Assembly: GCA_947441615.1 (NCBI GenBank) | Contig: CANEUH010000019.1 | Span: 18,226 to 82,225 of the forward strand | DNA length: 64,000 nt | DNA from: Bacteriovoracaceae bacterium | GTDB lineage: Bacteria > Bdellovibrionota > Bacteriovoracia > Bacteriovoracales > Bacteriovoracaceae | Direction: 5' to 3' | Part shown: piece after piece, positions 44,927 to 52,970 of the stretch | Layout of the letters: each line of letters begins with the position of its first letter | Position numbering within the stretch: position 1 is the stretch's first letter | Translations under genes and position numbers: made by a program | The notes under the pieces: generated by a model | What the model saw: the letters and a program-made list of their open reading frames with translations, nothing else | Databases searched by the model: none | Told to the model about the DNA's origin: nothing

Positions 44927-44958
44927 CCTCCTAAGATAGCCTTCATTGGCCACAGGAG
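44927..44958 (-). promoter_or_regulatory. Shine-Dalgarno-sequestering leader hairpin
   Basis: In the peptide mRNA, CTCCT (44958-44954) can pair with AGGAG (44932-44928) of the Shine-Dalgarno. Nested inside, TGGCC pairs with GGCTA around loop AATGAA. The two stems together would close the ribosome site, as in the translationally inert leaders of TisB-type toxins. Confidence 0.6.
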
Positions 44959-44967
44959 CTCTCCGCT

Positions 44968-44995
44968 TTGATCATTTTTATAAATGTGCTAGAAT
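44968..44995 (+). promoter_or_regulatory. Promoter of the divergent antisense-type RNA
   Basis: TTGATC (44968-44973) and TAGAAT (44990-44995), spaced by 16 bases, predict a start near 45002. A TATAAA on the opposite strand (44982-44977) is a candidate -10 for the peptide gene, so the two divergent promoters overlap. Confidence 0.55.
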
Positions 44996-45001
44996 AAATT
45001 A

Positions 45002-45077
45002 CCCCCAAATTCGGGTTTGTTAGACCTCTTGGGAATTTTCAACGCTTTAAAACCCCTCTTATCATGAGGGGTTTTTT
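45002..45077 (+). ncRNA. Putative antitoxin small RNA, about 76 nt
   Basis: It has a promoter upstream, no ORF, and a strong terminator AACCCCTC/GAGGGGTT plus T6 at 45051-45077. A 5' hairpin CCCAA/TTGGG (45004-45033) can form. Between hairpin and terminator lies the single-stranded stretch GAATTTTCAACGCTTT (45033-45048). The same bases occur on this strand at 44900-44915, inside the oppositely transcribed peptide gene. The RNA is therefore perfectly complementary to the peptide mRNA over 16 nt just after its start codon. Confidence 0.65.
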
Positions 45078-45235
45078 ATTTGGAAGTACCAATGAATTTT
45101 CGAGACGATAGTTTCCAAATTTGAAACTTCATCAAAATCACTAGAAAACGATTCGCTTTCTGAAAACTTATACGACCCTTCGGATGCTTGCCTGATGGCT
45201 GCTAAACGCACTTCTCCTGCCCAAAGGAGCTCTCA

Positions 45236-45538
45236 ATGTCAATCCCTGAATTAAACTGGAAACAAATCGTGATGGATCACCAGACCTCTGGATTATCTAT
45301 CTAAGATTTCTGCCAGAGCAAGGGCCTTCGATATCATCAGTTCTACCACTACAAAAGAAAGTTCTCTGGAAACAAAATTCAGAAGTCCTTGTTTACCAAA
45401 GTAAAAGTCGTAGACCGACCGCCAGTCAAGGAGCCGTCAAGAATTGTTATCTACTACAATGACCTCTCCCTTGCTATTGAAGGTGATCAAGACTTGGACG
45501 TCATCGCGAGACTTTGTCACAAGCTTGGACAAGTATGA
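45236..45538 (+). pseudogene. IS66-type accessory gene tnpA, nonsense-mutated
   Basis: From the ATG at 45236 the frame gives MSIPELNWKQIVMDHQTSGL then a TAA at 45302-45304. It resumes as DFCQSKGLRYHQFYHYKRKF and ends VIARLCHKLGQV, with a GQV TGA that overlaps the tnpB ATG. This is the small helix-turn-helix first gene of IS66 elements. It is inactivated by the stop. Confidence 0.7.
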
Positions 45539-45630
45539 AGTCCCTTTCTTCGTTTACTCAGGTCTATCTCCATCGAGACCCTGTGGACTTCAGAAAATCA
45601 ACTAACGGTCTTGGGGGGATTGTTCAGTAA
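45535..45630 (+). pseudogene. IS66 tnpB, 5' fragment cut by a second element
   Basis: MKSLSSFTQVYLHRDPVDFR then KSTNGLGGIVQ is the start of IS66 Orf2/TnpB. The frame stops exactly where the inverted repeat of the next element begins (its GTAA supplies the TAA). The rest of this tnpB is not found on the other side. Confidence 0.8.
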
Positions 45631-45654
45631 ATCCTCTCACCTCCCCACATTTTC
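45627..45654 (+). repeat. Left terminal inverted repeat of the IS66 element
   Basis: GTAAATCCTCTCAC, then CTCCCCACATTTTC. It pairs with 47451-47478; the first 14 bases are perfect and the inner CCCC and TTC are shared. Confidence 0.85.
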
Positions 45655-45708
45655 AATCCCACTAGATATGGCATATTAAACCCAAGTCATAAAACAGGAG
45701 GTTTAATA

Positions 45709-46015
45709 TGGACTTAGCAGTGTTAAAAAAAAAGATCAGCTCTTACAAGAGCCCAGCTGGGAAGGTGACTAAAATTCCTGACGAGCTTGTTATGGAAATC
45801 CTCCATAACTGGGAACAGTGGTCATGGCCAAGAAACTCAAGTGCGAGGGGCACTTCACGGAGTCAGATTTTAAAGAAATTATAATCTACTCTGAAAGTGG
45901 AAAGATTGTTGAAGCCGGTCCCTGCTCTGGAGTGGAAATTATCTGGGACAACGGAAAAATTATAAGGTTTTCTCAGGTTGATCTCTTGGTTGATTTTTTA
46001 AAAAAGGCAGCTTAA
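45709..46015 (+). pseudogene. Disrupted IS66-element accessory gene
   Basis: AGGAGG precedes an ATG at 45709. The frame encodes LKKKISSYKSPAGKVTKIPD and ELVMEILHNWEQW, then leaves the family pattern. In another frame MAKKLKCEGHFTESDFKEII continues to FLKKAA at 46015. The family protein normally joins these parts, so a frameshift and probably an internal deletion near 45812-45825 broke it. Confidence 0.6.
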
Positions 46016-46034
46016 TGATTGCGTTGAATCGTAG

Positions 46035-47405
46035 GACGAAGTCCTAATCAAAAGTAAAATTTTTGGAAGGAGCTCGAAGAAGATCTCTACGAATAAGCCG
46101 TCTGCAAGGGCAAAAACTAAAGATAAAAAGAAACGCGAAAACTTTTCTAAGGATCTGGCGGATCGTTACCCGAACGTGGATATCAAGGAAGAAGAAATCT
46201 TGCTTGAGACCCCTCCAAGTTGCACTTGTTGCCAGTCTCAAATGGAAGACTCTGGACTTACTGAGGATAGTGAGTATCAAACAGTGATTCCTAAGAAGTT
46301 TTTAATAGTGAGGCAAAAAAGCCATAAATACCGCTGCGGGAGCTGTCATGGAGATATCCAGACGGCCCCGGGGCATCCTCGTCTTGCGCCGGGATCATCT
46401 TATGGTGACGAAGTCATAGTGGACGTAGCACTTTCAAAATATTGCGATCTAATTCCCGTTGAAAGATATCCAATGATAGCCGCACGTCAGGGTTTGAAGG
46501 GTCTGCCGTCGAATAGCTTAATTAACGTGACCCATTTTTTGGCGGATTTCATAAATCCAGCGTATCAGAAGTTACTTTTAGAAATCAGATTTTCGGAAGT
46601 AATTCAAGCTGACGAGACCCCACACCGGATCCTTGAGGGAGACGAGAAAAGTAACTGGTACTTGTGGGGATTCCCGACTGTAAAGGCGTGTTACTTTGAG
46701 TTTCATGACACGAGATCAGGTGACGTCGCTATTGATTTTTTGAAGGACTCAAGCTGTATCTATCTCTTAAGCGATGTTTATTCTGGTTATTCGAAAGCAG
46801 TGTCGGAGACGAACAAAATGAGAGCGAAAGAGAATAAACAACCTATATCCAGTGCGTACTGCAACGCTCATGCGAGAAGAAAGTTTGACGAGGCTAAGCA
46901 TCCATTTGTGAATGAGACACAGTTTTGTCTGGATAAGTTTGAAGAGATTTATAAATTAAATTCGGAATCGAAAGATAAAAGTCCTGACGATGTTCTAAGA
47001 ATAAGATCCCGGATGATAAAATACTTCGATGAGATGAAAAAGCAGTCAGAGAAAGATCTTCGTGGAGTCTCAAATAAGAGTTAACTGGCAAGAGCGATAA
47101 ATTACTTTTTAAATAACTTTGAGGGACTCACATTTTTTATAAAAGAGGCTTCGATTCCGATAGACAACAACTCACAAGAAAGACTTCTTAGGAATCCGGT
47201 AATTGGTAGAAAAACTTGGTATGGAACCCACTCAGTAAAGGGTACGAAGACAGCGGCTGCGATATTTTCGTTAGTCGAGAGCTGCAAGTTAAACAAAGTG
47301 AATCCGAGAGATTATTTTAAAGAATTAGTAAGTCAGATACACCAAAAGTCAGACCCACTTACCCCGTGGAAATTTCTTCAAAAGAAAAAGTCCGCAGAAA
47401 AGTAA
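46035..47405 (+). pseudogene. IS66 transposase tnpC, 5'-truncated with one nonsense codon
   Basis: A single frame runs from 46035 to TAA at 47403 and is broken only by TAA at 47082-47084. It contains the zinc-finger segment PPSCTCCQSQM...YRCGSCHGDI, the DDE-core pieces IQADETPHRIL and YLLSDVYSGY, and the C-terminal IPIDNNSQERLLRNPVIGRK. The start is missing: MIALNRRTKS overlapping the accessory gene stop leads into a stop. A one-base change (GAA to TAA) would explain 47082. Confidence 0.85.
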
Positions 47406-47450
47406 GATCCAAAAATGTCCGAAAAATTGTAAAAGTGGAAAGAATTACCA

Positions 47451-47478
47451 GAAAGTACGGGGCAGTGAGAGGATTTAC
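47451..47478 (-). repeat. Right terminal inverted repeat of the IS66 element
   Basis: Read on the minus strand: GTAAATCCTCTCACTGCCCC, matching the left end. It fixes the right boundary at 47478. Confidence 0.85.
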
Positions 47479-47495
47479 ATTATAATTACAAAGAC

Positions 47496-47519
47496 AAGGC
47501 CGACTTTGGTCTCGGCCTT
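47496..47519 (-). terminator. Hairpin downstream of the 48-kb secreted-protein gene
   Basis: Perfect 8-bp arms AAGGCCGA and TCGGCCTT. On the minus strand the sequence after it is only moderately T-rich (GTCTTTGT), so termination is plausible but not certain. Confidence 0.45.
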
Positions 47520-47613
47520 AGTCATGCGATAAATATCGTCGATAACAAAGTAGAATTCATCCAACTTCGCACTTACGACATTTTAAATTTCTATTCCTCC
47601 CTTGGCGAAATAA

Positions 47614-49089
47614 TTATGGACTCTCTGGCTTTGATTCATCACTTTGGTCTTTTGCATCATCTTTTTGATTAGGATCTACACAATTTCCACCCTCATCAAG
47701 AATCATGTCCCAAGGACAAGAATTACTGCCAGGATCATCATCACACGTAGTATTTGAAGGATTTTCTTCATCAATCACACATGGTGCCAGACATCTTTTA
47801 TCATCTGGATGATGAGAACAGTAACAAGATTCATTCTCTTCGTAACTCGTCTGCTTGTCGCAAATACAGTATTTCTCATAATTCTCTTTTTTAAGCTGAC
47901 AGAGGAGAGCACTACTTTTTCCGTTCACCGACGGATGATAACGGTTGTCTGTTGGTTTAGATGCACCAGTGTCCTGATAACTACCAGGGTTAACACAGAT
48001 ATCGACGTGATAAGACCCATCGGAACTTGGACCGTTAGGAAAGTGATTAGCACTACCAACATCAGTAACTTTGATAGTACCGATTCCATCATTAAAAATC
48101 AGTTTTACACCTGGTTTTATTGAATTATCTCGCATTTTAACTGGTTTTAAATTTCCAAAAGGTCCTCTTGTCTTGCTATTTCCAGCTGCTCCAGTAGTTT
48201 CTCCTTTATCTTTAAGATTTGAGACATCAAGAGGTATTAATGGATTTCCAAAAGCATCTTTTGGACCTCCTTCATTTCCACCCCAGGTCGGAGTGTAAGC
48301 TGTTTTCTTTACGGTGATGATCTTTCCTTTCCATTGCACTACTTTATCATCCTTATTAAAGACCGGCGTACCATAACCGCAGCCACAGGTTTTTGATAAA
48401 GGTCCAGAATTTGGATTATTTGATGAATTATTTGATCCTAAGTTACTTGTTAGTGCAGCTTGACCATCCTGAAGTTTAGACTCTAATAACTTCGATGGCA
48501 GAATGGCATAAGTCACAAGACGATTCGATTCTATACCGGTCTGAGGAAATGTTTTCAAGTCAGAGCATATACTGCCCGTTTCTTTGGTGAAAATGCCGTC
48601 TCCATCTCGATCAATGTAAGAGTAGGGTACACGATAAATGGATTCCTTATCTTCGTCACATTGATCAATAATTGGTCTAGAATTAACTACCGAATAAGAA
48701 ATCCCCTCAATCTGTTGGGGGAATGCTTTTCTGTTAGAACATATTTTCCCAAAGGATCTTGCAAAATATCCATCACCATCGCGATCGATAAATGCATAGG
48801 GGACATTATAGATCCCATCTTTATTATTATCACATTCATCAATGATTTTTCTCGGATTGTTTCCCGAATAAGTGATGTTGCCGATCTTTTGTGGAAGAGT
48901 TTTATCCCTTGAGCAGAACCTTCCTTTAAACGGAGTAAAATAACCGTCTTGGTCTCTGTCAATAAAAGAATAGGAAACAAGATGTTGACCGCTACCGCAA
49001 GTTTGCGCCAGTGTCTCAACGATACTAAAAGCTGAAAAACAAATAAGGGCCAGAATTGTCAAAAAATATTTGTAATGAATCTGAATCAT
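47614..49089 (-). CDS. Secreted protein with three Asp-rich repeats and a 3D-like barrel domain
   Basis: A 491-residue protein with a signal peptide (ending ETLA). Three repeats of about 53 residues each begin YSFIDRDQDGYFT, YAFIDRDGDGYFA and YSYIDRDGDGIFT, with paired cysteines, like Ca-binding MopE/thrombospondin-type motifs. Residues about 250-410 hold ITVKKTAYTPTWGG and GTIKVTDVGSANHF, resembling the 3D/double-psi barrel of lytic enzymes. A Cys- and acid-rich tail follows. I use the ATG at 49089, preceded by AAGGAA. It is flanked by IS66 remnants on both sides. Confidence 0.75.
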   Translation of the reverse strand: MIQIHYKYFLTILALICFSAFSIVETLAQTCGSGQHLVSYSFIDRDQDGYFTPFKGRFCSRDKTLPQKIGNITYSGNNPRKIIDECDNNKDGIYNVPYAFIDRDGDGYFARSFGKICSNRKAFPQQIEGISYSVVNSRPIIDQCDEDKESIYRVPYSYIDRDGDGIFTKETGSICSDLKTFPQTGIESNRLVTYAILPSKLLESKLQDGQAALTSNLGSNNSSNNPNSGPLSKTCGCGYGTPVFNKDDKVVQWKGKIITVKKTAYTPTWGGNEGGPKDAFGNPLIPLDVSNLKDKGETTGAAGNSKTRGPFGNLKPVKMRDNSIKPGVKLIFNDGIGTIKVTDVGSANHFPNGPSSDGSYHVDICVNPGSYQDTGASKPTDNRYHPSVNGKSSALLCQLKKENYEKYCICDKQTSYEENESCYCSHHPDDKRCLAPCVIDEENPSNTTCDDDPGSNSCPWDMILDEGGNCVDPNQKDDAKDQSDESKPESP

Positions 49090-49335
49090 TGAGAATTCCT
49101 TTTTTTTAACATTGAAATTATTTTGGAGTAGGACCATGAAATTAAAAATTCAAAGATATGAATAGTTCCTTTGTTCTCATAACATTCAGACACTTAAGTC
49201 ATTAATCTTTAAGATTATTGAATTGAAAATGGCCATTACAATGAGAAAAAAAGTAGGCACCTATATATAAGTTTAAAAATGCGAACTTCATAAGAAGTTT
49301 ATCATCAAGAATCTCAAAACAAACAGTTTTACATA

Positions 49336-49656
49336 TTGTCTTCGGTCGTGGACTTCAGAAAATCAATCAACGGGCTCGGAGCTATTGTTCAGGAGGAGAT
49401 GAATCTCAATCTCTTTGACTCCGCACTCTTCATCTTCTGCTGTCTGAGAAGAAAAAGAATCAAAATCTTGTATTGGGATCAGACAGGATTCGCCCTCTGG
49501 TATAAGAAACTTGAGGAAGATCTCTTCCCTTGGCCCAAGAAGTTCGAGGATAAGACTGTTGAACTTACGACTAAAGAGCTTCAGTGGATTCTGGATGGAA
49601 TCGATATCTGGAAAATAAAACCCTTCGAAGAAAAAAATTATCAAAAAATGTGCTGA
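49336..49656 (+). CDS. IS66 Orf2/TnpB, nearly complete
   Basis: A 106-residue frame: VDFRKSINGLGAIVQEEMNL, FIFCCLRRKRIKILYWDQTG, then LYKK-like and KELQWILDGIDIWK. This is the IS66 TnpB family. The first residues before VDFRKS are missing, so the TTG start at 49336 is artificial and the gene is truncated at its 5' end. Confidence 0.8.
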   Translation: MSSVVDFRKSINGLGAIVQEEMNLNLFDSALFIFCCLRRKRIKILYWDQTGFALWYKKLEEDLFPWPKKFEDKTVELTTKELQWILDGIDIWKIKPFEEKNYQKMC

Positions 49657-49705
49657 CTTTCATTTTGGCCTTGGCCAGCCGTGGAGATTATTCTAAAATC
49701 ACTTC

Positions 49706-50071
49706 ATGCTTTCGTATGAAGAACTTCTTCAAGAAAATGAACGCCTTAAGAATGAGAATCAAGGTCTCCAAGACCTTGTGGCACAACTTCGTCGCAAGCA
49801 ATACGGAAAAAGTTCTGAAAAAGTTCCCGCTGAGCAGTTGGGGATGTTTGACGAGGTTGAAACTGAGGCCCTAAATTGGAAGAAAAAATTGGATGTTCTC
49901 AGTAAAACCAGAGGGAGCAGTGGCCAGTGCAAATCTCTACAGTCTTGTAGAAACGGCGAAGGCCAATGGACTTGATCCATTTGATTATCTGAATCTGGTC
50001 TTTAAGAAACTACCGAAAGCTGAAACCGAGAAAGATTTTTTAGAGCTTCTTCCTGTCAAGATAGAGAGTTA
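49706..50071 (+). pseudogene. IS66 tnpC with large internal deletion
   Basis: The N-terminus MLSYEELLQENERLKNENQG, LQDLVAQLRRKQYGKSSEKV, as far as LDVLS, is intact. A frame change near 49900 then leads into the C-terminus ASANLYSLVETAKANGLDPF, ending LLPVKIES. The zinc finger and DDE core are missing, so roughly the middle three quarters are gone. Confidence 0.85.
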
Positions 50072-50072
50072 A

Positions 50073-50093
50073 GGGTCATACAGGATCGCTTAC
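50073..50093 (-). repeat. IS66-type terminal repeat
   Basis: Read on the minus strand it is GTAAGCGATCCTGTATGACC then C, the common IS66 end (GTAAGCG...). It lies two bases after the tnpC stop. No matching left end is present in the window. Confidence 0.7.
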
Positions 50094-50155
50094 AACAAAA
50101 ACGAGAAGAAGATGGCATTAATAGCCACCTTCTTAAGTTCGATATTTGCTAAGGC

Positions 50156-50184
50156 TTGATGAGATTTATTCTGTGATTTATAGT
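50156..50184 (+). promoter_or_regulatory. Sigma-70-type promoter at the head of the glycan cluster
   Basis: TTGATG (50156-50161), 17-base spacer and TATAGT (50179-50184). It is about 90 bp before the first gene and just outside the IS66 end. Confidence 0.5.
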
Positions 50185-50275
50185 AAAGTTTAAAAAGAAT
50201 ATCTAACTGCAGTAGTAACCAAAGCTGCGTGACCATTCAGGATGAAGTACTTATGTTCCTAGGTAATTTGAAACG

Positions 50276-51661
50276 ATGAGAGCAAATAAAACCATCTGGT
50301 TTGCTCTCATTTCATTAGGCTTTACAATTATTTTATACTTTCCTATATTGGACGGTGAGGCGCTATGGGACGATCACATCTACCTCTTTAGGCCAAGATT
50401 AATTGAATTAAATTTATGGAATTACTTCAACCGGTATGAATGGCCAATATTCCATTATTTTATCGATTTTCTTTATCTCAATTTCGGTAAAAATCTTTTC
50501 ATATTTCATTCACTTTCAATTTTTTTCCATTTAGCGAATGGAATTCTACTTTTCGTTTGTTTAAAAAAGATCATACCTCGCGCACGATTTGTCGCGTTGA
50601 TGTTTCTACTTCATCCAGCGCAAGTTTTGAGTGTCGCTTGGATGGTTCAAATTAAAACATTGCTGGCAGCAAACTTTGTATTGCTAGCTGTTTTCTTTTT
50701 CTTAAAATTCGAAGAACTTAAAAGAAGAAAGTACTTTGTTTTAACCGTCATATTTTTTATATTGGCATGCAAAGTCAAATACTCATTTGTCACACTACCT
50801 CTAGCACTTATTCCTTATTATCTTTTTATAAAATCTCAATCCACAATAAAGTTAAAGCTTAAAAATAAAATAACTTTTGGGATTATCATAATTGGTTTTG
50901 GCTTTTATATGTTTAGCCTATTTTATTCTGGGAGATCACTTTCGCATTTACATGACATGACTGATCAATTGTATCAGGTCGATATTTTAAAAAACGCCAC
51001 TCATTACTTGAAAGCCTCACTGCTTCCCTATGACTTCTCCCCCATATATCAATTTTCGAATCAAACTGAGTTCATACCCTCTATCGCAGTTGTAACAATT
51101 CTATTCTTACTCATTATTTTCGGGAGGAATTGGAAATTTTCGTTAATTGCATTGATGACATTTCTCTTACTCAACATACCATTTTGGGGAATCATTTTTG
51201 CACCTTATATGAAAATCACTCCCGTCAGTGATCAGCATCTCTATTTGGCACTTATTCCGCTGCTGATACTCATTGCTAATTTTTTTGAAAAACTTGAGAT
51301 TCGATTTAATATCAAAAGATTAGCCGTTACCGCTCTCGCCCTTACATGCTCTTGGTACTTCTATGTTGGGCTTAGATACGTGCCAGTTTATAAAAGTGAG
51401 AATAACTTTTACCAAGCAATCCTGACGCGCTATCCATATCACATGACATCACTTAACAACTTCATTTCATATTTGGCCCGAGTCCAAAACTATGAATTGG
51501 CCGTAAAACTCATGAGAGTCTCCTTTGGACGCTGGGACGAACTTCAAGAGTTTGACCGAGATAATATCCTCAGGATTCGAAAGCACATTTCGAAGTTTTA
51601 TCCAATACCTCCTGAACTCATGGAGTACCATGATGACGGAAAAAAACTGAATGCTAATTAA
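50276..51661 (+). CDS. GT-C-like polytopic membrane glycosyltransferase
   Basis: A 461-residue protein with 10 or more membrane helices. EALWDDHIYLF after helix 1 supplies the acidic loop-1 motif of GT-C enzymes, and LLHPAQVLSVAWMVQIKTLL resembles the conserved block of TMTC-type mannosyltransferases. The TPR tail of TMTC proteins is absent. GT-C enzymes move sugars from lipid carriers, so transfer of a lipid-linked sugar on the outer face is inferred. It overlaps the next gene by 11 bp. Confidence 0.65.
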   Translation: MRANKTIWFALISLGFTIILYFPILDGEALWDDHIYLFRPRLIELNLWNYFNRYEWPIFHYFIDFLYLNFGKNLFIFHSLSIFFHLANGILLFVCLKKIIPRARFVALMFLLHPAQVLSVAWMVQIKTLLAANFVLLAVFFFLKFEELKRRKYFVLTVIFFILACKVKYSFVTLPLALIPYYLFIKSQSTIKLKLKNKITFGIIIIGFGFYMFSLFYSGRSLSHLHDMTDQLYQVDILKNATHYLKASLLPYDFSPIYQFSNQTEFIPSIAVVTILFLLIIFGRNWKFSLIALMTFLLLNIPFWGIIFAPYMKITPVSDQHLYLALIPLLILIANFFEKLEIRFNIKRLAVTALALTCSWYFYVGLRYVPVYKSENNFYQAILTRYPYHMTSLNNFISYLARVQNYELAVKLMRVSFGRWDELQEFDRDNILRIRKHISKFYPIPPELMEYHDDGKKLNAN

Positions 51662-52970
51662 TGTTCTGCCCCCCCTGATCCAACGATTTCGCCTTGGGTT
51701 CATGCTCTCTCCCTTGTATTGGCTTTCATTTCTAATCTTAAACCTTACTGCTAGACGCTATGACTTTATCAAAGCATGTTTTACGATGAGAGACGTCAAA
51801 TCATCCAACTTTCAATATGGAGTGAGTGACATCGATTTATGCTTTATCATTGATGAAGAAAAAATTCTAAAAAACGTAGATGCTTTTACAAGATTCTGGA
51901 AAAAGATCTCTCTCATCCAAAAAATATTTCCCTTTATAAGCTCTGGAAAAAGTGCGATTCCATTTATTCCAGAATCTCTGTTTAAGTCTAGCGAAATAAT
52001 CTATTCGATAAATTATTCTGATCTACCGTATCTAAATGCAAAATGGACTGTTTTTTTTCAAAGAGTACAATGTGTTAAAAAGTTCCAAAAACTAATCTCA
52101 GAGCACTTCTCATCCTTTAGACTCGATTCTTCATTCTATCATTTTACCAAGAAGTATCTTGTGATGCGATGGAGCAGCCCAAACCTCCAAAGAGACTACC
52201 ATCATAAAAAACTAAAGGCATTTTATAAACTTACCAAGGTGATTCAAGACTACGGAGATGAAGCCGGCGCGGATGAGATCGTGAAAACGCTTGAAAGTCA
52301 TTTACCTCATCGGATAAAGTCCGAAAGACTTTTTTATCAAATTCAAAAGTCGCAAGAAGTCATTAGTGGAGAACTTAATTACCCCATCTCCCTTGAGGCG
52401 TTCGCTTTTCCCTTCCTAAAAGTTGAATTTGGAATTCTTGGAATTAAGCATGAACACGACTATCAAACATTCTATTTTGCCGAAAAAGAAGACGGGCGCT
52501 TGGATTCCATCATTTCTAGCATAGATCCCAGCACACTATCCCGCTCAACCATTATCACAAGAGCTTTATTTAATAAGATGTGCATCAGCGCTTCACATCA
52601 CGAACCGTTTCTATTCTATTTTGCAAATCGCTCTGGTTACCCTTTAACTTTTATGCCTTCAGTTAAAGATCTTGAGATTTCGATAAAAATGAATGCCCTG
52701 CGATACTTAACCAAAAAGTGCTTTTCCAACACCCAAGAACTACTGAAAGGAAGGAAGAAATATTATATTTTGAGTGAATTGAATAAAGTGCTAATGAGTA
52801 TACACTTTTTAAAAACCAATAAGATCATTGATGATCATCGCTTTCTTTTTAATGAATATCATCAAGAGAAATTCCTCGAGATGGATCCTGCAGACAGTAT
52901 CACTAAAAAAGATTGGTATGATTTCGTAGAAGCATTCAGACGCTTAATCAAAGAACATTTCTTAATTTAA
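51651..52970 (+). CDS. Nucleotidyltransferase-fold protein
   Basis: A 439-residue protein. The segment FQYGVSDIDLCFIID near residue 55 has the GS-x-D-x-D-like signature of the nucleotidyltransferase superfamily (here GVSDID), after a hydrophobic N-terminal stretch. The rest is helical and unrecognised. It may activate or modify a substrate of the glycan pathway. The end overlaps the convergent glycosyltransferase gene by 9 bp. Confidence 0.6.
   Translation: MLINVLPPLIQRFRLGFMLSPLYWLSFLILNLTARRYDFIKACFTMRDVKSSNFQYGVSDIDLCFIIDEEKILKNVDAFTRFWKKISLIQKIFPFISSGKSAIPFIPESLFKSSEIIYSINYSDLPYLNAKWTVFFQRVQCVKKFQKLISEHFSSFRLDSSFYHFTKKYLVMRWSSPNLQRDYHHKKLKAFYKLTKVIQDYGDEAGADEIVKTLESHLPHRIKSERLFYQIQKSQEVISGELNYPISLEAFAFPFLKVEFGILGIKHEHDYQTFYFAEKEDGRLDSIISSIDPSTLSRSTIITRALFNKMCISASHHEPFLFYFANRSGYPLTFMPSVKDLEISIKMNALRYLTKKCFSNTQELLKGRKKYYILSELNKVLMSIHFLKTNKIIDDHRFLFNEYHQEKFLEMDPADSITKKDWYDFVEAFRRLIKEHFLI

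Larger units (their letters stand above)
45627..47478 (+). mobile_element. IS66-family element with both terminal repeats, 1852 bp
   Basis: The outer ends read GTAAATCCTCTCAC (45627-45640) and GTGAGAGGATTTAC (47465-47478), a perfect 14-bp inverted repeat that continues imperfectly to about 28 bp. Inside are a disrupted accessory gene and a long tnpC with one stop. It is inserted into an older IS66 tnpB. The flanking 8 bp (ATTGTTCA versus ATTATAAT) do not form the expected target duplication. Confidence 0.85.
49336..50093 (+). mobile_element. IS66-family remnant with internal deletion
   Basis: It comprises a tnpB lacking its front, a tnpC with most of its middle lost, and a right terminal repeat at 50073-50093. 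The left end is gone. Sequence differences in the shared tnpB segment show that it is not the missing half of the element at 45236-45630. Confidence 0.75.

Noticed and set aside
45619..47486. 8-bp target duplication expected for IS66
   Set aside because: The flanks ATTGTTCA and ATTATAAT do not match.
47476..47613. A plus-strand open frame (YKDKADFGLGLSHAINIVDN...) right of the IS66 element, possibly the tail of an interrupted gene
   Set aside because: It has no start and partly mirrors the end of the minus-strand secreted-protein gene. Only a search could show a real family.
50112..50159. A 15-residue ORF (MALIATFLSSIFAKA) before the glycan cluster, considered as a precursor for the radical-SAM enzymes
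   Set aside because: Too short, no core-like residues, and it lies upstream of the cluster promoter beside IS debris.
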